In this document: one piece after another, positions 17,373-25,578 of the stretch
How positions within the stretch are numbered: the stretch's first letter is position 1
Layout of the letters: the number at the start of each line of letters is the position of its first letter
NCBI GenBank assembly: GCA_947166905.1
Contig: CAMVFZ010000001.1
Coordinates: 62,001 to 126,000, forward strand
Direction of reading: 5' to 3'
Source of the DNA: an uncultured Prevotellaceae bacterium
Lineage (GTDB): Bacteria; Bacteroidota; Bacteroidia; Bacteroidales; UBA932
Length of the DNA: 64,000 nt
Notes under the pieces: generated by a model
The model's database searches: none
What the model was told of the DNA's origin: nothing
Seen by the model: only the letters and a program-made list of their open reading frames with translations
Made by a program: the position numbers and the translations under genes

Positions 17373-18491
17373 TTATTTGACCACTACCCTGTCTACGCGG
17401 CGCGGAAGGCTGGTCATCACTTCGTACGGAATGGTATCCAGTATGTCTGCAAGCTCTGATGCGGTAGGATCGTCACCAAATATGGTTACGACGTCACCTA
17501 CTTTGGCATCGGTGCCGGTCACGTCAAGCATACACATGTCCATGCAGATATTGCCAATGGTGGGGACACGCTTGCCACAGACAGAAAAGGTGGCGTTACC
17601 GCGGCCAAGGTGGCGGTCTATGCCGTCTGCATAACCAACGGGGATGGTTGCTATTTTTGTTCCACCGGGTGCCACATTGCCCCATCGGCCATAGCCAATG
17701 GTTCCATCTTCAGGGGTCAACTCCTTAATTTGCAGAATCTTACACTTAAGCGACGCTACCGGGGAAAGCTGGACACCGGGCAGACAGCTAATGCCGTATA
17801 TGCCTATGCCAAGGCGGACCATATCGTACTGATACTCCGTAAAGCGCTCTATGCCGGCAGAGTTAAGTATATGATACATAGGCTTATAGCCCAGGGCTTC
17901 AGTAAGGCGTTTGGCTCCCTCGTCAAAGAGAGAAATCTGGCCAAGGGTGAAGCTGTCCTCGCGCGGATCCTCTGCCGCGGCAAGGTGAGAGTAAATGGAC
18001 TTCACCTTTACTTCAGGGGCGTTTTGGATGGTATCGCACAGAAGGCCAAGCTCTGATTTCATGAAGCCAAGGCGGTGCATTCCGGTATCCAGTTTTATGT
18101 GGATTGGATAGTTCTCTACCCCGGCCTGACGAAGTACTTTGCGTATCTTGGTAAGGGAGAACATATTGGGAATACCGGGCTCCAGGCGATACTTTATGAT
18201 ATCTTCATAGGAATCCGTGCCGGCTGTCAGAACCAGGATAGGCAGGCTGATACCGGCTTTGCGAAGCTCTACGCCTTCTACTGGCAGCGCCACGGCTATG
18301 TAGTCTGCGCCGGCCTGCTGAAGCATAGCGGCAAGCTCTACTGCGCCATGACCGTATCCATTGGCCTTGAGCAGTACCAGCATTTTGGTGGTGGGTTCCA
18401 ATTTGGAACGGAAGTAGACATAATTTGCAAGAAGACCGGACGCACTTAGTTCCAGCCGCGAGTAATCATTGTTCCTGCCGTCTATTTCCAT
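17373..18491 (-). CDS. alr: Alanine racemase
   Basis: PLP-dependent enzyme interconverting L- and D-alanine for peptidoglycan. The PLP-binding lysine is K42 in LLKANGYGHGA, and the second catalytic base is the Tyr in TIGYGRW. The C-terminal block CMDMCMLDVT is typical. It is 372 residues, normal for the family, with an N-terminal TIM barrel and a C-terminal beta domain. It is monocistronic and convergent with rpmH. Confidence 0.95.
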   Translation of the reverse strand: MEIDGRNNDYSRLELSASGLLANYVYFRSKLEPTTKMLVLLKANGYGHGAVELAAMLQQAGADYIAVALPVEGVELRKAGISLPILVLTAGTDSYEDIIKYRLEPGIPNMFSLTKIRKVLRQAGVENYPIHIKLDTGMHRLGFMKSELGLLCDTIQNAPEVKVKSIYSHLAAAEDPREDSFTLGQISLFDEGAKRLTEALGYKPMYHILNSAGIERFTEYQYDMVRLGIGIYGISCLPGVQLSPVASLKCKILQIKELTPEDGTIGYGRWGNVAPGGTKIATIPVGYADGIDRHLGRGNATFSVCGKRVPTIGNICMDMCMLDVTGTDAKVGDVVTIFGDDPTASELADILDTIPYEVMTSLPRRVDRVVVK

Positions 18492-18556
18492 AGTCTAGAT
18501 ATCTTTTTGATGACGTAAAGTTATTCAAAAAAATTAGAAGTATGACAAAATTTCAG

Positions 18557-18564
18557 TAGATTTG
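18557..18564 (+). promoter_or_regulatory. Bacteroidota -7 box for the zinc metallopeptidase gene
   Basis: TAGATTTG lies 56 bp before the ATG at 18621. A small hairpin (CTGC/GCAG arms) follows in the leader. Confidence 0.5.
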
Positions 18565-18620
18565 TAGTTGGTCTGCTGTTTGCAGGTGTACAAACGTTAA
18601 CCAATTAAAATTGTAAAGAT

Positions 18621-19283
18621 ATGATTTGGATAATTATAGGTGCCGTCTTTCTCTTCAGTATCATCGTTCAGGCAGGACTTAAGAGCAGGATTAAGAAGTA
18701 TTCCAAGATTAAGACCAACCTTACAGGGGCTGAAATCGCTGAAAGGATGCTTAGGGAAAATGGCATTTACGATGTAACAGTAAACCAGTCAAACGGCTTC
18801 CTTACAGACCATTACAATCCTGCAACAAAGCAGGTGAACCTTAGCACGGATGTGTTTAACGGAGACAATATTGCTTCCGTAGCTATCGCAGCCCACGAGT
18901 GCGGCCATGCAGTACAGCACGCAAAGGGTTATGCCCCGCTCAAACTGCGTACGGCCATGGTTCCGGCAGTGAACTTTGCCAATTATACCGTGCAGTTCGT
19001 ATTGCTCTTCGGTATCCTTCTTTTGGAAAGGTTCCCTATGCTTCTCTGGATTGGTATCGGCCTTTTTGCCCTTACAACCCTGTTCAGCTTTGTTACCCTT
19101 CCGGTAGAGATTAATGCCAGCGCACGCGCCATAAGATGGCTGGAGAGCTCAGGTATCACCACCTATGAGACCAAGCCCATGGCAGTAAGCGCCCTCAAGT
19201 GGGCAGCATACACCTACGTAATCGCAGCCCTCGGCTCCCTGGCTACCCTACTCTACTACATCACCATCGCTTCCCGCAGGTAA
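18621..19283 (+). CDS. Membrane zinc metallopeptidase, YugP-like
   Basis: A 220-residue integral-membrane metallopeptidase of the YugP family. An N-terminal helix (1-16) is followed by the zinc motif HECGH in the block AIAAHECGHAVQHAKGYAPLKLR. Then come at least two more transmembrane segments and a C-terminal helix. The physiological substrate is not established. tadA starts 12 bp after its stop, and the two are probably co-transcribed. Confidence 0.9.
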   Translation: MIWIIIGAVFLFSIIVQAGLKSRIKKYSKIKTNLTGAEIAERMLRENGIYDVTVNQSNGFLTDHYNPATKQVNLSTDVFNGDNIASVAIAAHECGHAVQHAKGYAPLKLRTAMVPAVNFANYTVQFVLLFGILLLERFPMLLWIGIGLFALTTLFSFVTLPVEINASARAIRWLESSGITTYETKPMAVSALKWAAYTYVIAALGSLATLLYYITIASRR

Positions 19284-19295
19284 TCATCCCTAATA

Positions 19296-19736
19296 ATGGA
19301 TCAGTCACTGGACCAGAAATATATGCGCGAAGCCTTGGCAGAGGCCAGGCTTGCGCTGGAGGATGGAGAGATTCCGATTGGCGCCGTTGTGGTTTGCAAG
19401 GGGCGTATCATCGGCCGCGGGCACAATATGACTGAAAGGCTGAACGACCCCACTGCACACGCAGAGATGATTGCAATAACTGCGGCTACCGAGGCCCTTG
19501 GCGGTAAATACCTGGAAGACTGCACTTTATACGTAACGGTAGAGCCCTGCCCTATGTGCGCCGGTGCGCTTAACTGGGCCCAGATTCCGCGCATAGTTTA
19601 CGGCGCCCCGGACCCCAAACGCGGCAGCACCCTCTTCAGCCCGTCCCTCTTCCATCCCAAAACCACCCTTAGCGGCGGCGTTCTTCAGGAAGACTGCGCC
19701 ACTCTGATGAAAGAGTTTTTCAAGGAAAAAAGATAA
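19296..19736 (+). CDS. tadA: tRNA adenosine(34) deaminase-like nucleoside deaminase
   Basis: Cytidine-deaminase-fold zinc enzyme. The catalytic H55-A-E57 and P84-C85-P-M-C88 motifs are intact. TadA converts A34 to inosine in tRNA-Arg(ACG). Its 146 residues are typical. Related guanine or cytosine deaminases share these motifs, but the TAHAEM and VEPCPMCAGAL blocks fit TadA best. The tRNA-Gln promoter begins 11 bp after the stop. Confidence 0.88.
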   Translation: MDQSLDQKYMREALAEARLALEDGEIPIGAVVVCKGRIIGRGHNMTERLNDPTAHAEMIAITAATEALGGKYLEDCTLYVTVEPCPMCAGALNWAQIPRIVYGAPDPKRGSTLFSPSLFHPKTTLSGGVLQEDCATLMKEFFKEKR

Positions 19737-19747
19737 AAAATAATTGC

Positions 19748-19755
19748 TATATTTG
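19748..19755 (+). promoter_or_regulatory. Bacteroidota -7 box for tRNA-Gln
   Basis: TATATTTG ends 11 bp before the mature tRNA 5' end. Confidence 0.65.
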
Positions 19756-19766
19756 CAGACCATTCT

Positions 19767-19840
19767 TGAGGTATGGTGTAATGGCAGCACCAGGGATTTT
19801 GGTTCCCTTAGTAGAGGTTCGAATCCTCTTACCTCAACCA
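19767..19840 (+). tRNA. tRNA-Gln (UUG)
   Basis: A 74-nt cloverleaf. The acceptor stem TGAGGTA/TACCTCA pairs perfectly, the anticodon arm AGGGA/TCCCT carries a TTTTGGT loop giving anticodon TTG, the T-loop is TTCGAAT, and CCA is encoded at 19838-19840. It has its own -7 box 11 bp upstream, and the DJ-1 family gene starts 25 bp downstream. Confidence 0.95.
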
Positions 19841-19865
19841 ATACCCTATCTATCAAGCATTTACC

Positions 19866-20441
19866 ATGAATCACGCCTACATTTTCCTTGCAGACGGCTT
19901 TGAAGAAATCGAGGCCCTGGCCACACTGGACGTATTGCGTCGCGCAGGCATCTATGCCCGCACCATTTCTGTATCGGACAGTTTCCATGTTACCGGAGCC
20001 CACGACGTTCAGGTAATTGCAGACTACACCTACGAGATCTTCTGCGCAGAAGAAGATGAGCTTGACCGCAGCGATGCCCTTATCTTCCCCGGCGGAATGC
20101 CAGGCAGTTCCAACCTTGCCGGTGACGAAGAATTGGTAGCCCTAATGAAGGAACATTATGCCGATGGTGGCCTTGTGGCAGGCATTTGCGCAGCTCCTGG
20201 CCTGGTTCTCTCCCAGAACGAGGAAGCCCTTCTCAAGGGTAGGAAGTTCACTTGCTACGATGGTTGCGAGGCCCCGATGATTGAAAAGGGCGCCATCTAC
20301 GAGGCTGTTCCCGCAGTAACCGACGGCAATCTTATTACCGGCCGCGGACCTGCGTTCACCATCGATTTTGCCCTGGAAATAGTCAAGGCAATAAGGGGTG
20401 AAGAAATTGCAGCAAAAGTAAAGAAAGGACTGCTACTGTAG
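19866..20441 (+). CDS. DJ-1/PfpI family protein
   Basis: A 191-residue single-domain DJ-1 superfamily protein. The reactive cysteine is C108 in AGICAAPGLVL (nucleophile elbow) and a conserved glutamate is near residue 14 (GFEEIEA). The IFPGGMPGSSNL block is typical of DJ-1/YajL proteins. Members are proposed to act in protein or methylglyoxal repair or as stress chaperones; which applies here is unknown. It probably reads from the tRNA-Gln promoter. Its 3' end overlaps the convergent gene by 9 bp. Confidence 0.9.
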   Translation: MNHAYIFLADGFEEIEALATLDVLRRAGIYARTISVSDSFHVTGAHDVQVIADYTYEIFCAEEDELDRSDALIFPGGMPGSSNLAGDEELVALMKEHYADGGLVAGICAAPGLVLSQNEEALLKGRKFTCYDGCEAPMIEKGAIYEAVPAVTDGNLITGRGPAFTIDFALEIVKAIRGEEIAAKVKKGLLL

Positions 20442-21308
20442 CATTTCTAGCAGCTGACGCAGGGTCGGAGGATCCAGGCGACGGCCAAGAATAACGCCGT
20501 CACCGTCAATCAAAAACATCCTTGGCGTAGATAATACGCCGTATTTACGCTGGAAATCGCTTTCCACCTCAGGATCCCAGAAATCCTTGATACTGATTAC
20601 CGAGTCCGCATTTTTCAGGCATGAGAAATGCGTGTCGCGCCATTGCTGCCAAGCGGCAGCATCGGACCCGGCATAAAAGGCGATAAAGTCAAAGGGGGTG
20701 CCGGAATAACCGGAAAAATACTCTTCCAAAAGAGCCGATTCAAATTTACACGTGGCGCAGGATGTGTCGTAGATAAAAAGAACCTTCATGCGGCCATCGG
20801 CAGGGAGAGCTTCAATAGCAGCGTCACCGGCAGGGGTATATGCCATCAGAGACTGAGCCTGCATTCCCAGAAGAGACTGGCGGTTGAAGTCCGCGAAAAC
20901 ACGGGCGGTAGCAAAGGAAGCGTAGTCCGGGAAAGCCACCTTTCCAGGGATGAACCAATTATCCGTCAAGTAGATAGCTACGGCTTCATCGCCCATAAGG
21001 TTGGAAGACTGGAACTTCTCATAAAGGTGCACGGCAATATGATTGCGCACCAGGGAATCAGAGACGGAACCTATCAGAAAGTCGCATTCCTGATACTTTT
21101 CCTCTACTGGAATAAAGCTCATGGAAGTTATATAATCGTCCAGCTTGGCATCCAAGGCGGCATAGACCTCCTTCATTCTGGAAGAAGTATCCTGCACGGC
21201 CACAGTATCTGCAACAGCCGTCGTTTCCGTGGCAGCGGCTGCAGGCAGCACCTTATGGGAACAACCCAGTGCAGCCAGGCAAAACAATATGCAACTCCAA
21301 TAACGCAT
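20433..21308 (-). CDS. Thioredoxin-like lipoprotein
   Basis: A 291-residue lipoprotein with lipobox LAALGC (Cys16). The N-terminal part (about 40-160) is helical and resembles the DUF5106-like domains often found before thioredoxin folds in Bacteroidota. The C-terminal part is thioredoxin/AhpC-TSA-like: FIYDTSCATCKFE carries a C-x2-C redox pair and STPRMFLIDGDG supplies the cis-Pro loop. It is likely a periplasmic thiol-disulfide oxidoreductase. coaD is 2 bp upstream and probably coupled. Confidence 0.78.
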   Translation of the reverse strand: MRYWSCILFCLAALGCSHKVLPAAAATETTAVADTVAVQDTSSRMKEVYAALDAKLDDYITSMSFIPVEEKYQECDFLIGSVSDSLVRNHIAVHLYEKFQSSNLMGDEAVAIYLTDNWFIPGKVAFPDYASFATARVFADFNRQSLLGMQAQSLMAYTPAGDAAIEALPADGRMKVLFIYDTSCATCKFESALLEEYFSGYSGTPFDFIAFYAGSDAAAWQQWRDTHFSCLKNADSVISIKDFWDPEVESDFQRKYGVLSTPRMFLIDGDGVILGRRLDPPTLRQLLEMLQ

Positions 21309-21310
21309 GA

Positions 21311-21781
21311 TTAGATTTCATCCGGCAGCTTCACGCCCTCGGGGAGGAAGAGTGAAGTGTCTCCATGATGCTTAAGCAAATCCCGCACCGCAGAAGAAGA
21401 AATATGCGCGAATTCCTGAGCCGTAGGGATGATGACAGTCTCTATATCCGGGGCCAGACGCCTGTTGGCATCGGCAATGGAACGCTCTGTTTCAAAGTCT
21501 ATCATATTGCGGACACCACGGACGATGACACGGATTCCAAGCTCACGGCAGGTATCGATGGTCAGGTTGTCGTACTTGATTACGCTAACCCCTTTGAGGC
21601 CTTTAACTGCCTGATTGATAATGTCCATCCTCTGGTCCATATCAAAGAAGCCCCTCTTGTCCTGGTTGATACCAACGGCTACAACAACCTCATCGAACAT
21701 CACCAGGGCCCTCTTCAAAATATTCAAGTGCCCGGCGGTAAACGGGTCGAACGACCCAGGGAATAAAGCCTTATGCTTCAT
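21311..21781 (-). CDS. coaD: Phosphopantetheine adenylyltransferase
   Basis: Catalyses the penultimate step of coenzyme A synthesis, adenylating 4'-phosphopantetheine. The nucleotidyltransferase motif is PGSFDPFTAGHLNI with the T/H-x-G-H element ending at H18. The R-G-V-R-N block and the C-terminal HISSSAVRDL signature are present. It is 156 residues, typical for the family. It lies in a minus-strand run lon-ung-coaD-thioredoxin-like with gaps or overlaps of a few bp, which suggests one operon. Confidence 0.96.
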   Translation of the reverse strand: MKHKALFPGSFDPFTAGHLNILKRALVMFDEVVVAVGINQDKRGFFDMDQRMDIINQAVKGLKGVSVIKYDNLTIDTCRELGIRVIVRGVRNMIDFETERSIADANRRLAPDIETVIIPTAQEFAHISSSAVRDLLKHHGDTSLFLPEGVKLPDEI

Positions 21782-21784
21782 AAT

Positions 21785-22453
21785 TTATAATTGCCAATTA
21801 ATAGGTGTTTTTCCTTGTGATTGCAGGATCTGGTTTGCCTTGGAAAAATGTCGGCAGCCAAAGAAGGCCCCGCCAGCCAGCGGCGAGGGGTGGGCAGCCT
21901 CCAGCACATAGTGTCTGGAAGTATCTATAAGCTCCTTCTTTGCCCTGGCAAAATTACCCCAAAGCATGAACACTACCCCATTGCAAGTATCTGAGATACA
22001 TTTAATTACAGCATCTGTAAAGTATTGCCAACCGATGGCCTTATGGGAATTGGCCAGCCCCGCCTCAACAGTCAGGGACGCATTCAGCATAAGCACACCC
22101 TGACGGGCCCACGGCTCAAGATCAGGACTGCCGGACATCTGAACTCCCAGGTCCGATTGTATCTCTTTGAAAATATTCACCAGCGACGGCGGAGCCTTGA
22201 TTCCCTGGGGAACAGAGAACGACAACCCCATTGCCTGTCCCGGGCCATGATAAGGATCCTGGCCAAGTATGACAACCTTCACGGAAGGCAGCGGGGTAAG
22301 CTCGAAGGCCCTGAAAATAAGGCGGCCGGGAGGATAAATAGTCTTCCCGGCTGCTTTCTGCTCATGCAGATATCTTGCAAGAGCCGCAAAATACGGCTTT
22401 TCGAACTCCGCGCCAAGGGCCTCAGCCCAGCTCTTTTCTATCTTTACGTTCAT
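21785..22453 (-). CDS. ung: Uracil-DNA glycosylase
   Basis: Family 1 UDG removing uracil from DNA. The water-activating motif GQDPYHG has its Asp at residue 66. The LLNASLTV-type block appears as MLNASLTVE, and the C-terminal DNA-intercalation loop is HPSPLAGG. It is 222 residues, normal. Its start overlaps the lon stop by 4 bp (ATGA), so it is coupled to lon, and coaD follows by 3 bp. Confidence 0.97.
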   Translation of the reverse strand: MNVKIEKSWAEALGAEFEKPYFAALARYLHEQKAAGKTIYPPGRLIFRAFELTPLPSVKVVILGQDPYHGPGQAMGLSFSVPQGIKAPPSLVNIFKEIQSDLGVQMSGSPDLEPWARQGVLMLNASLTVEAGLANSHKAIGWQYFTDAVIKCISDTCNGVVFMLWGNFARAKKELIDTSRHYVLEAAHPSPLAGGAFFGCRHFSKANQILQSQGKTPINWQL

Positions 22454-24861
22454 TCCTGAAAGATACCTTTAATAACGTCGTCGATGGTGTCGACGTATAC
22501 AAAGGTAAGACCTTTTACGTAAATATCATTGATATCTTCAATATCTTTTTTATTCTCCGATGAAATAAAGATAGTATGCACTCCCGCCCTCTTGGCAGCA
22601 AGTATCTTCTCTTTGATGCCGCCGACCGGCAGGACACGGCCCCTGAGGGTCATCTCACCAGTCATGGCAATGCCGCTGCGAACCTTCTGTCCACGCAAAG
22701 CCGATATCATGGAGCTGACCATGGTGATACCAGCCGACGGGCCGTCCTTGGGAACAGCGCCCTCCGGTACATGGAGATGGAGGTCCTTCTTTGCAAATTC
22801 CTCTGCCGTCAAATTTGCCAGACCGGGGTGTGCCTTTATATATTGGTATGCAATCTGGGCACTCTCCTTCATTACGTCGCCAAGGTTACCGGTGGTTGAA
22901 AGTACGCCCTTACCCTCGCTTACAGAACTTTCTATGAACAGTATTTCTCCGCCCATGGCCGTCCAGGCAAGGCCTGTAACAACACCGGGCTGCTCGTTGC
23001 CCTTCTGCTTGTCATGCGAAGCTGTGGGCAGGCCAAGGTATTCCTTGAGTTCCTTCTTTGTAATAGAGTAAGGCATCTCCTCGTTCATCGCAATCTTGCG
23101 TGCGGTAACGCGGGCGAGCTTTGCAATCTGCTTCTCAAGGCCACGAACGCCGGATTCGTGAGTGTAATCCTGGATTATTGCCTCCAGTGCACCCTTATCT
23201 ACGCGCAGCTGGCCACGCTTCAGGCCATGCTCCTTTATCTGTTTGGGTAGCAAGAACTTACGCGCTATTTCCATCTTCTCTTCCTCTATATATCCGCTTA
23301 CCGGAATCATCTCCATTCTGTCCAGCAGTGCAGGCTGAATGGTAGAGGTGGTATTTGCAGTTGTAAGGAACAGCACCTTTGAAAGGTCGTAATCCACATC
23401 CAGATAATTGTCGTGGAAGGCGGTATTCTGCTCAGGATCAAGTGCCTCCAAAAGTGCAGATGAAGGATCGCCCTTGAAACCATCGGCACCGATCTTATCG
23501 ACCTCATCCAATACAATCACAGGATTGCTGGTACCGGCCTTGTGGATGGCGTTGATTATACGTCCCGGAAGGGCGCCTACATAGGTCTTGCGGTGACCGC
23601 GGACCTCTGCCTCGTCGTGCACTCCACCAAGGGAAATACGTACATATTTGCGGCCCAGGGCTCGTGCGATGGACTTTCCAAGGCTGGTCTTACCTACTCC
23701 GGGAGGCCCGTAAAGGCAAAGGATAGGGCTCTTCATGTCTCCCTTGAGCTTAAGTACTGCAAGGTACTCCACGATTCTCTCCTTAACCTTCTCAAGACCG
23801 AAGTGGTCCTCGTCCAGAACCTTCTGGGCATGGGCAAGGTCCATATTGTCCTTTGAGCAATGGCCCCAGGGCAGCTCAAGGAAGAACTGCAGGAAGTTAT
23901 ACTGAATGCTGTATTCCGGTGCGGAAGGATTAAAACGCTCAAGTTTGCGCAACTCTTTCTCGAAGGTAGCGGCAACCTGCTTGGGCCAGTCCTTCTTCTT
24001 GGCCTCTTCCCTCATACGGGAGAAGTCCTCCTCCTCGTCCATACCAAGCTCTTCCTGGATGGTACGCAGCTGATTATTAAGGTAATACTCCCTCTGCTGC
24101 TGGTCGATCTCCGACTTTACCTTGGAGTTGATTTCCTGCTTCAGACGAAGTAGCTCAAGCTGCTTGCTAAGTATGGACAGAAGGGTCATAGCCCTTTCCT
24201 TAAGGTCCGATATAGCCAGCAGTCCGGCCTTGTCCTGAATGGATTCAAACTCTACCGTAGTCGCGATAAAGTTAACCAGGAAGCCGAAATCATTAATGGT
24301 ATTGAGTGCGCCGATGGCGTCCTTGGATGCAAATGAAGCCTGGGACATGAATGTAGCGGCATCCTCTTTCAGAAGGTCTGCGATAATGGGGACATTCTTG
24401 TCTGACGGATCCGGAGCAACGTCGTCCAGATATGACACGGTGGCAGAAAGATAAGGGACAAAGCTCATGATCTGCCCCAGTTTAAGCCTCTTGAAGCCCT
24501 GAACAAGGGCTGTGAGGTTACCATCGGGCATCTCAAAGGTCTTGAGGATCTTGGCAACCGTACCGTAGCCGGTGAAGTCGCTAAGGCGTGTAGGATCCTC
24601 CTCCGCTACGTCCATCTGAGGGCACGCAGCGATGAAGAGTCCCTTGTCCAGAGCCTCGTTCACCAGTTTTATAGATTTCTTCCGGCCGATGGTGACAGGG
24701 AAGATAGTGCCGGGGAAAAGCACCGCGTTGCGAAGCGCCAGCACCGGAAGAACATCCGGGAGCTCTGCCTCGTTGATACGGATGGGGCCCTCCTCCGACA
24801 TTACCGGTATAATATTTACCTCTGCCGATGAAGCCGGAAACAATATTGTATTTTCTTTCAT
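22450..24861 (-). CDS. lon: Lon ATP-dependent protease (endopeptidase La)
   Basis: A cytoplasmic AAA+ Ser-Lys protease for misfolded and regulatory proteins. An N-terminal substrate domain (about 30-235) is followed by a coiled coil, Walker A GPPGVGKTSLGKS, Walker B VIVLDEVDKIG, and the protease domain with Ser709 in PKDGPSAGITM and a Lys about 43 residues later (803-residue numbering). I chose the ATG at 24861 because the -7 box at 24893-24900 leaves a 25-30 nt leader; the 24903 extension starts inside that box. First gene of the lon-ung-coaD run. Confidence 0.96.
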   Translation of the reverse strand: MKENTILFPASSAEVNIIPVMSEEGPIRINEAELPDVLPVLALRNAVLFPGTIFPVTIGRKKSIKLVNEALDKGLFIAACPQMDVAEEDPTRLSDFTGYGTVAKILKTFEMPDGNLTALVQGFKRLKLGQIMSFVPYLSATVSYLDDVAPDPSDKNVPIIADLLKEDAATFMSQASFASKDAIGALNTINDFGFLVNFIATTVEFESIQDKAGLLAISDLKERAMTLLSILSKQLELLRLKQEINSKVKSEIDQQQREYYLNNQLRTIQEELGMDEEEDFSRMREEAKKKDWPKQVAATFEKELRKLERFNPSAPEYSIQYNFLQFFLELPWGHCSKDNMDLAHAQKVLDEDHFGLEKVKERIVEYLAVLKLKGDMKSPILCLYGPPGVGKTSLGKSIARALGRKYVRISLGGVHDEAEVRGHRKTYVGALPGRIINAIHKAGTSNPVIVLDEVDKIGADGFKGDPSSALLEALDPEQNTAFHDNYLDVDYDLSKVLFLTTANTTSTIQPALLDRMEMIPVSGYIEEEKMEIARKFLLPKQIKEHGLKRGQLRVDKGALEAIIQDYTHESGVRGLEKQIAKLARVTARKIAMNEEMPYSITKKELKEYLGLPTASHDKQKGNEQPGVVTGLAWTAMGGEILFIESSVSEGKGVLSTTGNLGDVMKESAQIAYQYIKAHPGLANLTAEEFAKKDLHLHVPEGAVPKDGPSAGITMVSSMISALRGQKVRSGIAMTGEMTLRGRVLPVGGIKEKILAAKRAGVHTIFISSENKKDIEDINDIYVKGLTFVYVDTIDDVIKGIFQE

Positions 24862-24892
24862 AATTTCTGCAAAAATCTTCTCTTGAAACTCA

Positions 24893-24900
24893 CAAATATA
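24893..24900 (-). promoter_or_regulatory. Bacteroidota -7 box for lon
   Basis: TATATTTG on the minus strand, 31 bp upstream of the preferred lon ATG. No obvious heat-shock operator could be recognised. Confidence 0.6.
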
Positions 24901-25026
24901 CAAACATCTGCCAATTTGTCACAATAATGGCAAATAAAAATCCTTTTATATAATGGTCAATCTCCGTGCCACAGTATGAACGAAGAAAAATGATAAATTA
25001 TTACGTAAAAAAATATGTCATAAACA

Positions 25027-25057
25027 TTTGATATATAAAAAATTTGCCCTACATTTG
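25027..25057 (+). promoter_or_regulatory. Full Bacteroidota promoter for the HU gene
   Basis: A -33 TTTG (25027-25030) and a -7 TACATTTG (25050-25057) are 19 bp apart. The leader to the ATG at 25116 is about 50 nt. Confidence 0.75.
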
Positions 25058-25115
25058 CAACCCAAAACCCGGTAAGGGCTTGAAATACAGATTATAATCT
25101 AAAAATCGATATATT

Positions 25116-25391
25116 ATGACAAAGGCAGAAATTGTAAACGAAGTAGCAAAAGCTACCGGTATTGAGAAGGTAACTGTACAGACTGTTGTAGAGTCTTTCA
25201 TGGAGAGTGTTAAGGGTTCCGTTAAGAGGAACGAGCCCGTATATCTTCGCGGTTTCGGCAGCTTTATCATCAAGCATCGCGCAGAGAAAGCAGCAAGGAA
25301 TATCACCAGGAACACCACCCTTACTATCCCTGCACACGATATCCCCGCTTTCAAGCCTGCTAAGAGCTTTGTATCTTCATTAAAAAAATAA
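25116..25391 (+). CDS. HU/IHF family DNA-binding protein
   Basis: A 91-residue histone-like nucleoid protein. It begins MTKAEIVNEVAKATG as HU proteins do. The central GSFIIKHRAEKAARNI block leads into the DNA-clasping beta arm, where the usual RNPxTG is altered to R-N-T-T-L-T-I. HU binds and bends DNA as a dimer. Its own promoter lies at 25027-25057, and the COX24-like micro-protein gene follows 20 bp after the stop. Confidence 0.93.
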   Translation: MTKAEIVNEVAKATGIEKVTVQTVVESFMESVKGSVKRNEPVYLRGFGSFIIKHRAEKAARNITRNTTLTIPAHDIPAFKPAKSFVSSLKK

Positions 25392-25411
25392 CATATTAAA
25401 ACTTTATCAAA

Positions 25412-25501
25412 ATGCCCAGCGGTAAAAAGAGAAAAAGACATAAAATGGCAACGCACAAACGTAAGAAACGTTTGCGCAAGAACAGACACAAGAAGAAATA
25501 A
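25412..25501 (+). CDS. 29-residue basic micro-protein, COX24/AURKAIP1-like
   Basis: Reads MPSGKKRKRHKMATHKRKKR plus nine more residues, then TAA; about 60% Lys/Arg. It resembles the small AURKAIP1/COX24-domain proteins annotated in Bacteroidota, whose mitochondrial relative is a small-subunit ribosomal protein (mS38), so a ribosome-associated role is inferred. It is easily missed because of its size. It sits between HU and rng, with a hairpin (25529-25563) between it and rng. Assignment rests on composition and memory of the family, not on a search. Confidence 0.8.
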   Translation: MPSGKKRKRHKMATHKRKKRLRKNRHKKK

Positions 25502-25528
25502 TCGGCGTCTGCCATTTTAAAATGTAAT

Positions 25529-25563
25529 AAAGGGACTGTCCGAGAGACATCGGCGGTCCCTTT
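25529..25563 (+). terminator. Hairpin between COX24-like gene and rng
   Basis: Arms AAAGGGAC (25529-25536) and GTCCCTTT (25556-25563) pair perfectly over 8 bp with a 19-nt loop. It is followed by AAGTTTTG and then the rng start at 25579. It could attenuate read-through into rng, since no separate rng promoter was seen. Confidence 0.5.
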
Positions 25564-25578
25564 AAGTTTTGTCAAGAA

